A stretch of DNA of 64,000 bases, from positions 1,801,501 through 1,865,500 of the forward strand of contig NZ_CP062698.1 in the NCBI RefSeq assembly GCF_018389385.1. The letters are read 5' to 3'. Of this stretch, positions 34,742 through 43,901 are shown in pieces. The notes under the pieces are model-generated. The model saw only the letters and a program-made list of their open reading frames with translations. It was not told where the DNA came from and searched no databases. Each line of letters starts with the position of its first letter. Within the stretch, counting starts at the first letter, position 1. Source of the stretch: Anthocerotibacter panamensis C109 (GTDB lineage Bacteria > Cyanobacteriota > Cyanobacteriia > Gloeobacterales > Anthocerotibacteraceae). The position numbers and the translations under genes are program-made.

Positions 34742-35464
34742 ATGACGCTTGCAATTTCCATTCATGACCTCAATCATTATTTTGGTCAAGGACAGTTACA
34801 GAAACAAGTTTTGTTTGATATCAACCTCGAAATTAACAAGGGCGAAATTGTCATTATGACTGGGCCTTCTGGCTCTGGAAAGACAACCTTGCTGACCTTA
34901 GCGGGCGGATTGCGATCTGCTCAATCTGGCAGTTTACAGGTGTTGGGTCAAGAACTTTGTTCGGCAACCGCACAACACTTGACTGAAGCGCGTCGTCATC
35001 ATGGCTATATTTTTCAAGCTCATAATCTACATAGCAGCCTGACTGCCCTACAAAATGTGAGAATGGGACTGGAGCTTCATCCCAAGCTTTCAACTACAGA
35101 AATGCAAACTCGCTCTGCTGAGATGTTAGAACAAGTTGGACTGGGTAATCGCTTAAATTACTATCCTGACGATTTATCAGGTGGACAAAAACAACGGGTT
35201 GCAATCGCACGAGCCTTAGTCAGCCATCCGCAACTCGTCCTTGCAGATGAACCGACGGCTGCTTTGGATAGTAAGTCTGGTCGAGATGTGGTCAATCTAA
35301 TGCAAACCTTAGCCAAAGAGCAAGGCTGCACTATTTTATTGGTTACTCACGATAATCGAATTTTGGATGTTGCTGATCGGATTGTGAACATGGAGGATGG
35401 ACGGCTCGTTAACGTGGGTTCGACCTCAAGGGGTGACGCTGGTATAACAAGCCTGACGGGTTGA
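34742..35464 (+). CDS. devA: ABC exporter ATPase, DevA/LolD type
   Basis: The 240-residue ATPase that drives DevC. I start at ATG 34742 with GGAG 10 bp upstream; earlier in-frame starts run back into devC. Walker A is GPSGSGKTTL, Q-loop FQAHNLHSSL, signature LSGGQKQRVAIARAL, Walker B LVLADEPTAALD, and the H-loop VTHDNRI. All motifs are intact. It ends the devBCA operon. Confidence 0.93.
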   Translation: MTLAISIHDLNHYFGQGQLQKQVLFDINLEINKGEIVIMTGPSGSGKTTLLTLAGGLRSAQSGSLQVLGQELCSATAQHLTEARRHHGYIFQAHNLHSSLTALQNVRMGLELHPKLSTTEMQTRSAEMLEQVGLGNRLNYYPDDLSGGQKQRVAIARALVSHPQLVLADEPTAALDSKSGRDVVNLMQTLAKEQGCTILLVTHDNRILDVADRIVNMEDGRLVNVGSTSRGDAGITSLTG

Positions 35465-35612
35465 TAAAATGCATACGTCGAGCAAGAAGAAGGGATTCCT
35501 GACGCAAGATAGGTAAGATTCGGCGCTTATAGACCGGGCACTGGTTTAGTAACTAGTGAAGCATGAATACCTTCGGGCACAGAGCATTTCTACTATGGTC
35601 AGGGGGCGGGGG

Positions 35613-35965
35613 ATGAATCCCATTGCCATCGCCGGGGTGCTTCCTTCGCGAAGAGCTACCAGATGAAACCATCAATCGCTTGGTGTGGCAAAGTTTGGGC
35701 TATCGACCAGACCCCGTGACCGGAGCATGGGACCTCAGCGCAGTCCCCCCCTTCTTGGCGCGATGAATATCCCCATCCCCCCAATTTCGTCGAGAGCCGT
35801 CCCGCTACGGTCAAACTCACCCGCTCCATCCCCCCCGCCGACAAACAACTGCTCAAAGAAACCTTGGGGTTTGCAGGCTATAGCGTCTCTGCGCTGACCC
35901 CCCGCCGCACCCGTCGTGCCACAGCAGTGAACTGGCTCTTGAGCTACTGCAAGGCGCAATTGTGA
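35613..35965 (+). pseudogene. Frameshifted DUF1823-like gene
   Basis: A cyanobacterial DUF1823-type protein can be pieced together from three reading frames. MNPIAIAGVL starts at 35613. It shifts by one base near 35643-35646 into EELPDETINRLVWQSLGYR and then VTGAWDLSAVPPFLAR, and stops at TGA 35764. One base later the frame resumes as EYPHPPNFVESRPATVKL, TRSIPP, KQLLKETLGFAGYS and LTPRRTRRATAVNWLL to TGA 35965. Two one-base insertions therefore break what looks like a conserved gene. Sequencing error is the alternative. The family assignment rests on my recollection of its conserved LTRSIP, KQLLKE.LGF and TRRATAVNWLL segments. This small protein has no known function. Confidence 0.75.
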
Positions 35966-35990
35966 CTCTTTTGTGGGACGACTGGAAGCA

Positions 35991-36338
35991 TCAAGCGAGT
36001 TTCTCTGCCTTACCAAAGATTTTCTCGGGGGCTACGGCGAAGTACTTGAATAGCACCGGACAGAGCCACCCTTGCATATCCTTCCCTTCCCAGGTATACC
36101 AATAGCCGCCGTACTCTTCTTGTACACAGGTGAGTTCCACCTGATAGCCCGGAAAAGGTGCTGCCGAGAAGAGTAGCCGAAACCCTTTTTCTGCCTGAGG
36201 AATATCTTCAACCAACAAATCAATCATCTCGGGGATGCCCAAGACAAAAGGTTCCCGCTTCAACCCAGCCGCTGCATCATCAAAGACCCAGGTCTGTTCG
36301 TATTGATAGGGGAAGATCACCATCATGGCATTCGGCAT
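35991..36338 (-). CDS. Conserved hypothetical protein, DUF6717-like
   Basis: A 115-residue soluble protein without signal or TM segments. It has a conserved-looking pattern: VIFPYQYEQTWVFDDAAAGLKREPF, then GIPEMIDLLVEDIPQAEKGFRLLFSA, then PGYQVEL and YGGYWYTWEG. These resemble the DUF6717 family as I remember it. Function is unknown. It stands alone between the DUF1823 remnant and glmU. Confidence 0.7.
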   Translation of the reverse strand: MPNAMMVIFPYQYEQTWVFDDAAAGLKREPFVLGIPEMIDLLVEDIPQAEKGFRLLFSAAPFPGYQVELTCVQEEYGGYWYTWEGKDMQGWLCPVLFKYFAVAPEKIFGKAEKLA

Positions 36339-36406
36339 AGCCCTGCGTCCTTTTCATCTATTCACTTGACTCTAATTACTAAAGTTAGCAGGGGCAAGCC
36401 CACGGT

Positions 36407-37762
36407 TTAGTCTTCATGGGCACACTCTTCTTGCGGGGAACGCGGCTTCCACCCTTCCTTGACCACCTGTCGGGCACGGGCTATCGCCAGACTATGGGGC
36501 GGAACATCCTCATTAATGACCGACCCGGCAGCAATGGTTGCCCCCTCCCCAACCGTGACCGGAGCGACAAAGGTACAGTTCACGCCTGTCTTCACGTCGT
36601 CCTTGAGGATGGTGGGGTGTTTATGCATACCATCGTAGTTGGCGGTGATCGTCCCGGCGGCAATGTTGACGCGCGCTCCAACCGTACTGTCTCCTAGGTA
36701 GCTGAGGTGGGCGGCATTGGTGCGCGCTCCGATCTGCGTGTTTTTAATTTCGACGAAATTCCCAATCCGGCAGCAGTCCGCAATGACTGTGCCCGCGCGC
36801 AGATGAGCGTAAGGACCGACGGTCACCCGTTCTCCGACCACTGAATTGCGCACCACCGAGTAAAGAATTTCCGATCCTGCACCAATCGCACTGTTCTCGA
36901 TCAGCGAACCGGGGCCAATGACGGCTCCCGCCGCAACGGTCGTGTTTCCGCGTAGATGGCTCCCCGGCTCGATGACCACCTCTGGAGCCAAGTCCACGGT
37001 CACCTCAATCGTGGTCGTAACCGGATCGATGACCTCCACCCCTGCCAACAGCCAATGTTCGAGGATGCGCTGGTTGAGGGCCTGACCGGCGCGGCTCAAT
37101 TCCGCCCGGTTGTTGACCCCCCAGACCTCCCGCCAATCGCTGGCCTCAAGGGCGACCACCCGCTCTAGGTGCTGGAAAACGTCCGTGAGATAATACTCCC
37201 CCTGGGAATTAGCAGCACCCAAACCCTGGAGTAAAGGGGCTAAGGTCGGCCAGTCAAAGCAGTACGCCCCACCATTGATAAAGCTGTGTGCCCGCTCTGC
37301 TGGAGTACACTCTTTTTCCTCGACAATCGCCCGGACATAGGGACCGGAGCAGAAGACCCGTCCATAGCCCGTAGGGTCAGGCACAGTAGCGGCAAGCAGC
37401 GCCGCAGTCTGGGCCTGAACCAAGCGCTGGAGTGTGTATGGGGTGACAAGCGGGGCATCCCCATTGACGACGAGGACCCGCCCCTGAAAGTCCCGTAAGG
37501 GTGTGAGCAATTGTTGAAGAGCGTGACCAGTACCTTTTTGTTCTCGTTGCAGAACCCAGGTAATCGGCTCCTGACTGAAGTGGGCCTGGACCTCCTCAGC
37601 CCCGTGGCCCACAATAACGGTCACCGGTCCAATCCCCTGACAAGCTGCAAGGACATGGCCCAAAAGGGTCCGGCCCATAACTCGGTGGAGGACTTTAGGT
37701 CGGGGGGAGCGCATCCGCGTCCCCTTGCCGGCAGCCAGGATGACGACCCTAACCTCTGTCAC
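36407..37762 (-). CDS. glmU: Bifunctional UDP-GlcNAc pyrophosphorylase / GlcN-1-P acetyltransferase
   Basis: GlmU makes UDP-GlcNAc, the entry sugar for peptidoglycan and lipopolysaccharide. 451 residues. The uridyltransferase domain (1-225) starts VRVVILAAGKGTRMRSPRPKVLH with the GTRM loop; QREQKGTGHA and GDAPL bind substrate and metal. The acetyltransferase half (250-451) is a left-handed beta helix with hexapeptide repeats (for example VTVGEGATIAAGSVI). It lies upstream of the cyclophilin on the chromosome but is read in the same direction, 9 bp downstream of it. Intact. Confidence 0.97.
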   Translation of the reverse strand: MTEVRVVILAAGKGTRMRSPRPKVLHRVMGRTLLGHVLAACQGIGPVTVIVGHGAEEVQAHFSQEPITWVLQREQKGTGHALQQLLTPLRDFQGRVLVVNGDAPLVTPYTLQRLVQAQTAALLAATVPDPTGYGRVFCSGPYVRAIVEEKECTPAERAHSFINGGAYCFDWPTLAPLLQGLGAANSQGEYYLTDVFQHLERVVALEASDWREVWGVNNRAELSRAGQALNQRILEHWLLAGVEVIDPVTTTIEVTVDLAPEVVIEPGSHLRGNTTVAAGAVIGPGSLIENSAIGAGSEILYSVVRNSVVGERVTVGPYAHLRAGTVIADCCRIGNFVEIKNTQIGARTNAAHLSYLGDSTVGARVNIAAGTITANYDGMHKHPTILKDDVKTGVNCTFVAPVTVGEGATIAAGSVINEDVPPHSLAIARARQVVKEGWKPRSPQEECAHED

Positions 37763-37771
37763 GGTTTTTCC

Positions 37772-38431
37772 TCAGCTCTTGTCCGCCAGGGTCGCTTTGA
37801 CGATCTTGTCGCCCTGGGTGATTTTTTCGACGACCTCAAGGCCCTTGACCACCTTGCCGAAGACCGCATACTTACCATCCAAAAATGGAGTGTCTGCCAG
37901 CGTGATATAGAACTGGGAGGACGCGGAGTTAGGGTCCTGGCTCCTAGCCCAGGCTAGGACGCCTTTGTTATGGCGCAGGATGGGTGGTGCACTCCCCAAG
38001 TTGGGGTCAAGGGTCTTCCCGTAGCTGGGCTCTTTGGCGCTCTCTACTTTGATCTCCAGCGGAATGGTGCGCTCGCGCTTGGTCAAGGGATCAATAAATC
38101 CACCCGTTCCATTACCCTGGGGATCGCCGCCTTGAACCACAAAGTCAGGGACTACCCGATGAAAGGTCAGCCCATTGTAAAAACTGCGCTTCACCAGATC
38201 CAGGAAGTTTCCTGCCGAAACCGGGGCATTCTCCCCGTCCACCTCCACAACAATCAAGCCCTTGGTGGTCTCCAGGTTGACCAGAGCCTTCTTGGGATAC
38301 TTAGGAAGGCCCTGCGTAGGGTCAAGCGCCCCTGCCGGCTGAACCGGGGCTGAAGTACTCGGCCCCGCAGCGCTCCCGCACCCGACCATCAACGGCACTA
38401 TCAATAAAGCACACCAAAAGTGACGACGCAT
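37772..38431 (-). CDS. Peptidyl-prolyl cis-trans isomerase lipoprotein (cyclophilin)
   Basis: A 219-residue cyclophilin-type foldase from ATG 38431, which has GAGG 8 bp upstream; the in-frame start 48 bases further upstream is unlikely. A lipoprotein signal ([19 protein letters not shown]) directs it to the periplasm. The catalytic core has [22 protein letters not shown] with the Arg and Phe of the active site, and [31 protein letters not shown] at the end. It should accelerate proline isomerisation in the envelope. It shares strand with glmU downstream. Confidence 0.92.
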   Translation of the reverse strand: MRRHFWCALLIVPLMVGCGSAAGPSTSAPVQPAGALDPTQGLPKYPKKALVNLETTKGLIVVEVDGENAPVSAGNFLDLVKRSFYNGLTFHRVVPDFVVQGGDPQGNGTGGFIDPLTKRERTIPLEIKVESAKEPSYGKTLDPNLGSAPPILRHNKGVLAWARSQDPNSASSQFYITLADTPFLDGKYAVFGKVVKGLEVVEKITQGDKIVKATLADKS

Positions 38432-38562
38432 AGCTGCCTCAAAAAGCCCTTGCCAATCGTAAGCCAAGCTGGGCTGCAATGCCAGTGGCCCCTAACTCCT
38501 GTCAACGGGGGACAGAAAAACGACGGCTGCTGCTCGCTTGACTCAGATAGGAGCAGAGCAGC

Positions 38563-39651
38563 TTAGACCCGCGTCGCCAACGCATCCAGGCGAATTTTCT
38601 GGTCAGCAGCTACACAGGACTGGATCACGCCTTCGAGGTCACCATCCAGGATGGGGTTGAGCGGGAAATTTTGGCCCAGACGGTGCTCGGTGAGGCGGTT
38701 GTCCTTGTAATTGTAGGTGCGGATCTTCTCGGAGCGGTCCCCAGAACCGACCTGAGCGCGGCGCAAAGAAGTGATCTCCTCCTGCTGTTCGCGCAGCTTC
38801 ATCTCGTAGAGCTTAGCGCGGAGGATCTGCATCGCTCGGGCCTTGTTCTGGAGTTGGGAGCGCTCTTCGGTGCAGTGGATGTGCAGCCCGGTAGGTTTGT
38901 GGACCAGGTGGACCGCCGTTTCAACTTTGTTGACGTTCTGACCCCCAGCCCCCCCAGAGCGGGCAGTCGTGATTTCAATGTCGTTGGGGCTGATCACTAC
39001 ATCCACCTCTTCGACCTCAGGCATGATAGCTACTGTGGCTGTCGAGGTATGGACCCGGCCCTGCGCCTCGGTCACCGGCACCCGCTGAACCCGGTGCACC
39101 CCCGATTCAAATTTGAGGCGCGAATAGACACACTCCCCCGTGACCTCGACAATAACCTCTTTAAATCCCCCCATATCCGCGAGGGATTCACTGACGAGTT
39201 TTACCTTCCAGCCCTGGGTTTCGGCGTAGCGAGTGTACATCCGCAACAAATCTCCGACAAAGATCGCAGCCTCATCGCCCCCGGTACCCGCCCGGATCTC
39301 CAGCATGATGTTCTTTTCATCATTGGGGTCTGTGGGTAACAGCAGAACCGTCAGTTCTGTCTCCGCCCTGCGGATGCGCTCCTCCAGGTCACCGATCTCT
39401 ATCTGGGCCAGCTCGCGCAATTCCAGGTCCGTCTCCTCGCGCAAGACGGCTTGAGCACCTTTGAGTTCGTCCTGGAGGCGCTCCCAGCCATGAAATTTAT
39501 CTACCAAGGTCTCCAGGTCAGCCCTGGCTTTGGCAATGCGGTAGGATTCCTTGGGGTCTCCCAGGACGTTCGGGTCGGTCAGCTTTTGGGTCAGTCCTTC
39601 AAAGGTCTGCTTGACGTTATTCAGTTTCTCTAGCATTAAGGGGTCAGCCAT
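38563..39651 (-). CDS. prfA: Peptide chain release factor 1
   Basis: RF1 reads UAA and UAG and releases the peptide. 362 residues. The GGQ catalytic motif is in [18 protein letters not shown] near residue 235, and the stop-codon anticodon region is [23 protein letters not shown]. The C-terminal tail ([24 protein letters not shown]) is typical. It is monocistronic. In many cyanobacteria prfA follows rpmE; here it lies 24 kb away from that operon. Confidence 0.97.
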   Translation of the reverse strand: MADPLMLEKLNNVKQTFEGLTQKLTDPNVLGDPKESYRIAKARADLETLVDKFHGWERLQDELKGAQAVLREETDLELRELAQIEIGDLEERIRRAETELTVLLLPTDPNDEKNIMLEIRAGTGGDEAAIFVGDLLRMYTRYAETQGWKVKLVSESLADMGGFKEVIVEVTGECVYSRLKFESGVHRVQRVPVTEAQGRVHTSTATVAIMPEVEEVDVVISPNDIEITTARSGGAGGQNVNKVETAVHLVHKPTGLHIHCTEERSQLQNKARAMQILRAKLYEMKLREQQEEITSLRRAQVGSGDRSEKIRTYNYKDNRLTEHRLGQNFPLNPILDGDLEGVIQSCVAADQKIRLDALATRV

Positions 39652-39807
39652 GGTCTCCTCCAGGTATGCGAAAGTTTACAGTCGTCGAACTACAGGCGAC
39701 CGCACAGCTACCAGAAGGGACGGGCAAACAACATAACCGTATTCCAGATGATTTCTTTTTCTAGCGTAGCGCAAGAGGACCCGCTCGTTCTAGATTTCGC
39801 GGACATA

Positions 39808-40719
39808 CTACCAAGGGGCACGGGTGGTTTGGGAGGATTTATTGTGGGGCAGATATTCCTCGACCAGACCACTGTTGAGGGCCTGTTGCTCTTGGGCGAG
39901 TTCCTCCCCCCAGTGTAGACAGCTTTCCAGGGTCAGGGGCTTTGGGGTGAAGGGAATGGGGTCTCCGGCGGGGTTGACCAGATTCAGGCTGAGGTTCTCC
40001 AGCCCCCAGGATTTAATCTGGGCGAGCAAGTGCCCATCGTAGGCTTTAGCCCGAATGGCGGCAAAGAAGTCAATGGCCTGGTCAGGGAACGTATCCATGA
40101 GTCGCGTCAGCCCGTAGCTATCAAGGGCATCCCTGGCGAAGACCCGCTCCAGAATGGCCCGTTTTTCTAGGGGAGTCGGGCTCCAGAAAAATTTCTCCAT
40201 ACGCCCGTCTCGGGTCAAAGGGGCGTAAAGTCGGGCGAAATCATTACCCGTCACAAGGATAGGAATTCGGGGTAGCGGTGTGAGGTCGTAGCTCCCAGGC
40301 AGTTGTACGTTATGGGGATTGTCGGCAATAGCCATCAACGTTGCGTTTACCAGTTGGGTGTTGACCGTGTACTGGGTCAAATCCGTCCAGCGCCCCGCAC
40401 CCGCATCCAGGTCATGGACCACCAGCACTGCCACCCGACCACGCACCCGCAGGAGTTCTGCTGCTTCCCGGTAGCGCAGGCGAATCAGGCGGCTGGGCTC
40501 TCCCGCATCCGGGCTCTCCAGTTCTGCCGCTGAGATATGGACCGGATTTGCCCCCAAGTGCTTGAGGATCGCTTCCACCATAAAGGTTTTGCCCTGGCCC
40601 TTGGGTCCGTGCACACCCAAAATGAGGGGTACTTGGACCTGGGGCAGACGGGCGAAATTGCGGGCGATGTGTAGGGCGACCCGGTCCCGAAAGCGCTCAG
40701 GAATATAGCAATCAGTCAT
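39808..40719 (-). CDS. RuBisCO activase-like AAA ATPase (no SSUL domain)
   Basis: A 303-residue AAA protein very similar to the core of cyanobacterial/plant RuBisCO activase. I start at ATG 40719 (MTDCYIPERFRDR), with AAAGGTG upstream. Walker A is GPKGQGKTF, and the substrate segment is AAELESPDAGEPSRLIRLRYREAAELL. Walker B is VLVVHDLDAGAGR, and RIPILVTGNDFARLYAPLTRDGRMEKFFW carries sensor 1 and the Arg finger. The C-terminus stops after a short polar tail, with no small-subunit-like (SSUL) domain that targets cyanobacterial activase to carboxysomes. It likely removes inhibitory sugar phosphates from RuBisCO, but no rbc gene is near. Confidence 0.85.
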   Translation of the reverse strand: MTDCYIPERFRDRVALHIARNFARLPQVQVPLILGVHGPKGQGKTFMVEAILKHLGANPVHISAAELESPDAGEPSRLIRLRYREAAELLRVRGRVAVLVVHDLDAGAGRWTDLTQYTVNTQLVNATLMAIADNPHNVQLPGSYDLTPLPRIPILVTGNDFARLYAPLTRDGRMEKFFWSPTPLEKRAILERVFARDALDSYGLTRLMDTFPDQAIDFFAAIRAKAYDGHLLAQIKSWGLENLSLNLVNPAGDPIPFTPKPLTLESCLHWGEELAQEQQALNSGLVEEYLPHNKSSQTTRAPW

Positions 40720-40858
40720 TACCAACACCTTTAGCGGCAGCCGAATCATGGTATCACTGAATAAATGTAGCAGTTTACACAAAATCTGGCTTTGGCTTAA
40801 CGTATTCACTTTGCCTAAGCAGGTTGCTATACCAAGCAGCACTAGAGCGGGTGCAGCC

Positions 40859-40890
40859 AAAAATTATCCGCCTGGAGCTAGCCCCGGCGG
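40859..40890 (-). terminator. Terminator of the rplQ operon
   Basis: On the minus strand a CCGCC/GGCGG stem is followed by ATAATTTTT. It lies 58 bp after the rplQ stop, which fits termination of the rpmJ-rplQ operon before rca. Confidence 0.65.
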
Positions 40891-40947
40891 AATATGTTCC
40901 ATTACCAAAAAGATCTGGGTGACCACAGGGGTAGCCACAACTGGCGC

Positions 40948-41301
40948 TTAATCGACCAGCTCGATGATCGCCATAGGGGTAGCGTCACCCCGGCGGGGCA
41001 GCGTCTGGATAATGCGGGTATAGCCACCCGAGCGGTTGCCGTACCGGCTGCTGACCGCTTCAAAGAGGCCCTTTACCACAGCTTGGTCGTAGACGTAGCC
41101 GTTCACTTGGCGGCGGGCAGCGATGGTTCCGCTCTTGGCGAGGGTGATGATGTTCTCGACTTCAGAGCGCAGAGCTTTCGCCTTGGTGAGCGTAGTGGTG
41201 ATACGGCCATGGGTCAAGAGGGCGGTGGTCAGACTCCTTAACAGAGCCTTGCGCTGGTCGGCGGGACGGCCCAGACGGGCAACGCGGCAGCGGTGTCTCA
41301 T
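40948..41301 (-). CDS. rplQ: Ribosomal protein bL17
   Basis: A 117-residue large-subunit protein. It begins [24 protein letters not shown], continues [21 protein letters not shown] and [10 protein letters not shown], and ends [21 protein letters not shown], all family hallmarks. It is the last gene of the operon rpmJ-rpsM-rpsK-rpsD-rpoA-rplQ. Confidence 0.98.
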   Translation of the reverse strand: MRHRCRVARLGRPADQRKALLRSLTTALLTHGRITTTLTKAKALRSEVENIITLAKSGTIAARRQVNGYVYDQAVVKGLFEAVSSRYGNRSGGYTRIIQTLPRRGDATPMAIIELVD

Positions 41302-41317
41302 GGTTATTCCTCACACA

Positions 41318-42265
41318 TCAGGAGCGGACGGGGCGTTCTTTGGGCAGGGTCAGACCCAACTTGTCACGGAGGGCCTCAATTACTTCCTCGGCAGACTTCT
41401 GGCCGAAGTTTTTGATCTCAAGCAAGTCTTCTTCCGTAAACTGCAATAGGTCGGCTACATAGTTGATCTGGGCACGTTTGAGGCAGTTGTAGGCCCGCAC
41501 CGAAAGCTGAAGCTCTTCGATAGCGATCTGCGCGGTTTTGTCTTGAGTGGGCTTGCTCGTTTCTACTAGGGCCTCGAAAGTAATTTCCTGGAGCGGCTTG
41601 AGTAGATCGACCAAGACCCGTGCTGACTGGGAGAGTGCCTCCTGGGGGGTGATCGAACCATTGGTCCAGATCTCCAGGGTCAGGCGGTCCTTATCGAGGG
41701 TCTCTCCAACCAGAGCAGCTTCAACGGTGTAGTTGACCTTGCGCACGGGCATGAAGACAGCATCTATAGCCAAATAGTCCACCGAAATGGCGTCTTGGCC
41801 GTTGCTGCGGTCTACCACGCGGTAGCCCTTGCCGCGCTCGATCTGAAACTCCATCTCTAACTGAGCCCCCTCAGCCAAGTGGGCAATGGGGTGGTAGCGG
41901 TTGACTACCTCAGCCTCTGAAGGCAATTCCAGGTCGGCAGCGGTGACGATCTTCGGACCTTGAGTAGCAAGTCGTCCCACTTGTAGGTCGCTGGTGTAGC
42001 TGCGGATGACCAGCTCTTTCATGTTGAGGAGGATGTCTAGTACATCCTCACGCACACCAGGGATCGTGGCAAACTCATGGTTGACTCCTGTGATGCGCAC
42101 AGCGGTCACAGAAGAGCCCTCCAGGTTTGAGAGGAGGACACGGCGCAGGGCATTGCCCAAAGTGGTACCCTGGCCGCGCTCTAGGGGTTCCAGTACGAAG
42201 CGACCATACTGGGTCAGGTCTTTTTCAGCCCGTGAATCCACACATTCAATCGTGTACGGTGCCAT
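41318..42265 (-). CDS. rpoA: RNA polymerase alpha subunit
   Basis: 315 residues. The N-terminal assembly domain (FVLEPLERGQGTTLGNALRRVLLSNLEGSSVTAVRI, GVREDVLDILLNMKEL) nucleates the polymerase. The C-terminal domain (LSVRAYNCLKRAQINYVADLLQFTEEDLLEIKNFGQKSAEEV) contacts UP elements and activators. It lies between rpsD and rplQ. Confidence 0.98.
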   Translation of the reverse strand: MAPYTIECVDSRAEKDLTQYGRFVLEPLERGQGTTLGNALRRVLLSNLEGSSVTAVRITGVNHEFATIPGVREDVLDILLNMKELVIRSYTSDLQVGRLATQGPKIVTAADLELPSEAEVVNRYHPIAHLAEGAQLEMEFQIERGKGYRVVDRSNGQDAISVDYLAIDAVFMPVRKVNYTVEAALVGETLDKDRLTLEIWTNGSITPQEALSQSARVLVDLLKPLQEITFEALVETSKPTQDKTAQIAIEELQLSVRAYNCLKRAQINYVADLLQFTEEDLLEIKNFGQKSAEEVIEALRDKLGLTLPKERPVRS

Positions 42266-42288
42266 GCTCCCTCCTGCACGCGCGCCAG

Positions 42289-42909
42289 TTAGCGCGAATA
42301 GAATTCAACGATCAACAACTCCTGGACCGGGGTGTCCACATCCTCACGCTCTGGCAGACTGACCACGGTCCCTTGGAGGTTAGCGCGGTCACTGAGAAGC
42401 CATTTAGGCGAGGGGGGGTTGGTTATCCCTTCGAGGTTGTCCAGGACGAACTTACGGGAGGAAGGCATGGCCGTCATCGCATCACCCGGCTTGACGCGGT
42501 AACTGGGGATCGTCACTCGTTGCCCATTCACCGCAAAATGGCCGTGGCTAACCCACTGGCGGGCTTGCTGGCGCGACAGGGCAAAGCCTAGACGGTAAAC
42601 AACGTTGTCCAGCCTGCGCTCCAGAAGCTGCATGAAGGTAGCTCCAGTGTTGCCCTGGGCACGACCAGCATCGGCAAAAGTACGCCGGAACTGTTTCTCG
42701 GTCATACCGTAGCTCCAGCGGGCTTTTTGTTTTTCTTTGAGCCGGATAGCGTACTCGCTAGGTTTGATACGGTTCTGACCCGCTTGACCAGGGCGGTAGT
42801 TGCGCCGTTCGATAGCACACTTGGGCGAAGTGCAGCGAGTGCCTTTCAGATAGAGCTTGAGGCCAGCAGCACGGCAGAGCTTACAACGTGGTCCAGTGTA
42901 ACGAGACAT
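42289..42909 (-). CDS. rpsD: Ribosomal protein uS4
   Basis: 206 residues. It begins MSRYTGPRCKLCRAAGLKLYLKG with a zinc-type Cys set (CKLC, then CTSPKC). The S4 RNA-binding domain is QLLERRLDNVVYRLGFALSRQQARQWVSHGHFAVNGQRV. It sits between rpsK and rpoA, an order known from enterobacteria; in most cyanobacteria I recall rpsD lying outside the alpha operon. S4 can regulate its own operon translationally, but no leader structure was identified here. Confidence 0.97.
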   Translation of the reverse strand: MSRYTGPRCKLCRAAGLKLYLKGTRCTSPKCAIERRNYRPGQAGQNRIKPSEYAIRLKEKQKARWSYGMTEKQFRRTFADAGRAQGNTGATFMQLLERRLDNVVYRLGFALSRQQARQWVSHGHFAVNGQRVTIPSYRVKPGDAMTAMPSSRKFVLDNLEGITNPPSPKWLLSDRANLQGTVVSLPEREDVDTPVQELLIVEFYSR

Positions 42910-42928
42910 GGTGATTTAAGCCCGATAG

Positions 42929-43321
42929 TTATACGCGACGACGCTTGGGTGGACGAACTCCGTTGTGGGGGATGGGAGTAACGTCCCGGATGAGGGTGAT
43001 CTCCAGACCAGAGGACTGTAGCGCTCGAATCGCGGTCTCTCGGCCTGCACCCGGCCCGCTGACCATGACCTCGATTTGGCGCATCCCTGCCTCAGAGGCG
43101 CGGCGGGCCACCACTTCGGCAGCCTGCTGTGCAGCAAAGGGCGTACCCTTTTTTGCTCCCTTGAAGCCACTGGAGCCTGCCGAGGCCCAGGCAATAACGC
43201 CCCCTTGGGTATCGGCCACTGTGACAATGGTGTTGTTAAAGGTTGACTGAATGTACGCCACGCCATTGGGGACGTTGCGTTTGATTTTCTTCTTGCCCTT
43301 GGGTGTGGATGGTTGAGCCAT
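42929..43321 (-). CDS. rpsK: Ribosomal protein uS11
   Basis: 130 residues. Segments such as [50 protein letters not shown], then [23 protein letters not shown], identify S11. The basic C-terminus ([11 protein letters not shown]) is the end of the protein. It overlaps no neighbour; rpsM is 6 bp upstream. Confidence 0.98.
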   Translation of the reverse strand: MAQPSTPKGKKKIKRNVPNGVAYIQSTFNNTIVTVADTQGGVIAWASAGSSGFKGAKKGTPFAAQQAAEVVARRASEAGMRQIEVMVSGPGAGRETAIRALQSSGLEITLIRDVTPIPHNGVRPPKRRRV

Positions 43322-43327
43322 GGATCC

Positions 43328-43711
43328 TTACTTCTTGGCGGCGGGTTTCTTCTTACCCGCCACAGTACGGCGGGTCGTACCCCGTCGGGTACGGGCGTTG
43401 GTCTTGGTCCGCTGGCCCCGGACTGGCAGGCCCAAGCGATGGCGTCGTCCTCTCAGGCAGCCGATGTCCATCAAACGCTTGATGTTCATCCCCTCGACCC
43501 GACGCAGGTCGCCTTCGACAGCGTAGGCTTCAAGAGTTTCGCGCAGGGTTTTCACCTGGACCTCAGTGAGGTTGCGGACGCGAATGTTGGGGTCGATCCC
43601 GGCATTCGCCAGGATCTCTTGAGAGCGGGCCAAACCAACACCATAGATGTAGGTCAGAGAGATCTCAATCCGCTTCTCACGGGGTATGTCAACACCGGCA
43701 ATGCGTGCCAT
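43328..43711 (-). CDS. rpsM: Ribosomal protein uS13
   Basis: 127 residues from ATG 43711, with GAGG 7 bp upstream; an in-frame TTG one codon earlier is less likely. It has [68 protein letters not shown]. The C-terminus is Lys-rich. It bridges the head of the 30S subunit to the 50S. It follows rpmJ after 16 bp. Confidence 0.98.
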   Translation of the reverse strand: MARIAGVDIPREKRIEISLTYIYGVGLARSQEILANAGIDPNIRVRNLTEVQVKTLRETLEAYAVEGDLRRVEGMNIKRLMDIGCLRGRRHRLGLPVRGQRTKTNARTRRGTTRRTVAGKKKPAAKK

Positions 43712-43727
43712 CAATGGTCCTCAAAAA

Positions 43728-43841
43728 TCAACCCTGACGTTGCTTATGCTTGGCATTTTGACAGATCACTATGACCCGGCCCTTCCGGCGAATGACCCGG
43801 CATTTCTCGCAAATGGTCTTAACCGATGAACGAACCTTCAT
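43728..43841 (-). CDS. rpmJ: Ribosomal protein bL36
   Basis: A 37-residue protein: [19 protein letters not shown], then [18 protein letters not shown]. The Cys/His set (C, C, C, H) is that of the zinc-type L36. It is the first gene of the rpmJ-rpsM-rpsK-rpsD-rpoA-rplQ operon. infA and adk, its usual upstream neighbours, are not here. Confidence 0.96.
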   Translation of the reverse strand: MKVRSSVKTICEKCRVIRRKGRVIVICQNAKHKQRQG

Positions 43842-43872
43842 AGCGCTCTTGAAAATAAAGCAGCAAATATCA

Positions 43873-43901
43873 ATTGTACAGACTCATTAGACTTGAGTCA
43901 A
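43873..43901 (-). promoter_or_regulatory. Sigma70-type promoter of the rpmJ-rplQ operon
   Basis: On the minus strand TTGACT (43901-43896) and TACAAT (43878-43873) are separated by exactly 17 bp. The -10 lies about 30 bp upstream of the rpmJ ATG. This is the best promoter match in the window. Confidence 0.8.

Noticed and set aside
35656-36016. Minus-strand reading frames over the DUF1823-like remnant
   Set aside because: They are antisense to the conserved plus-strand blocks and have unconvincing composition.
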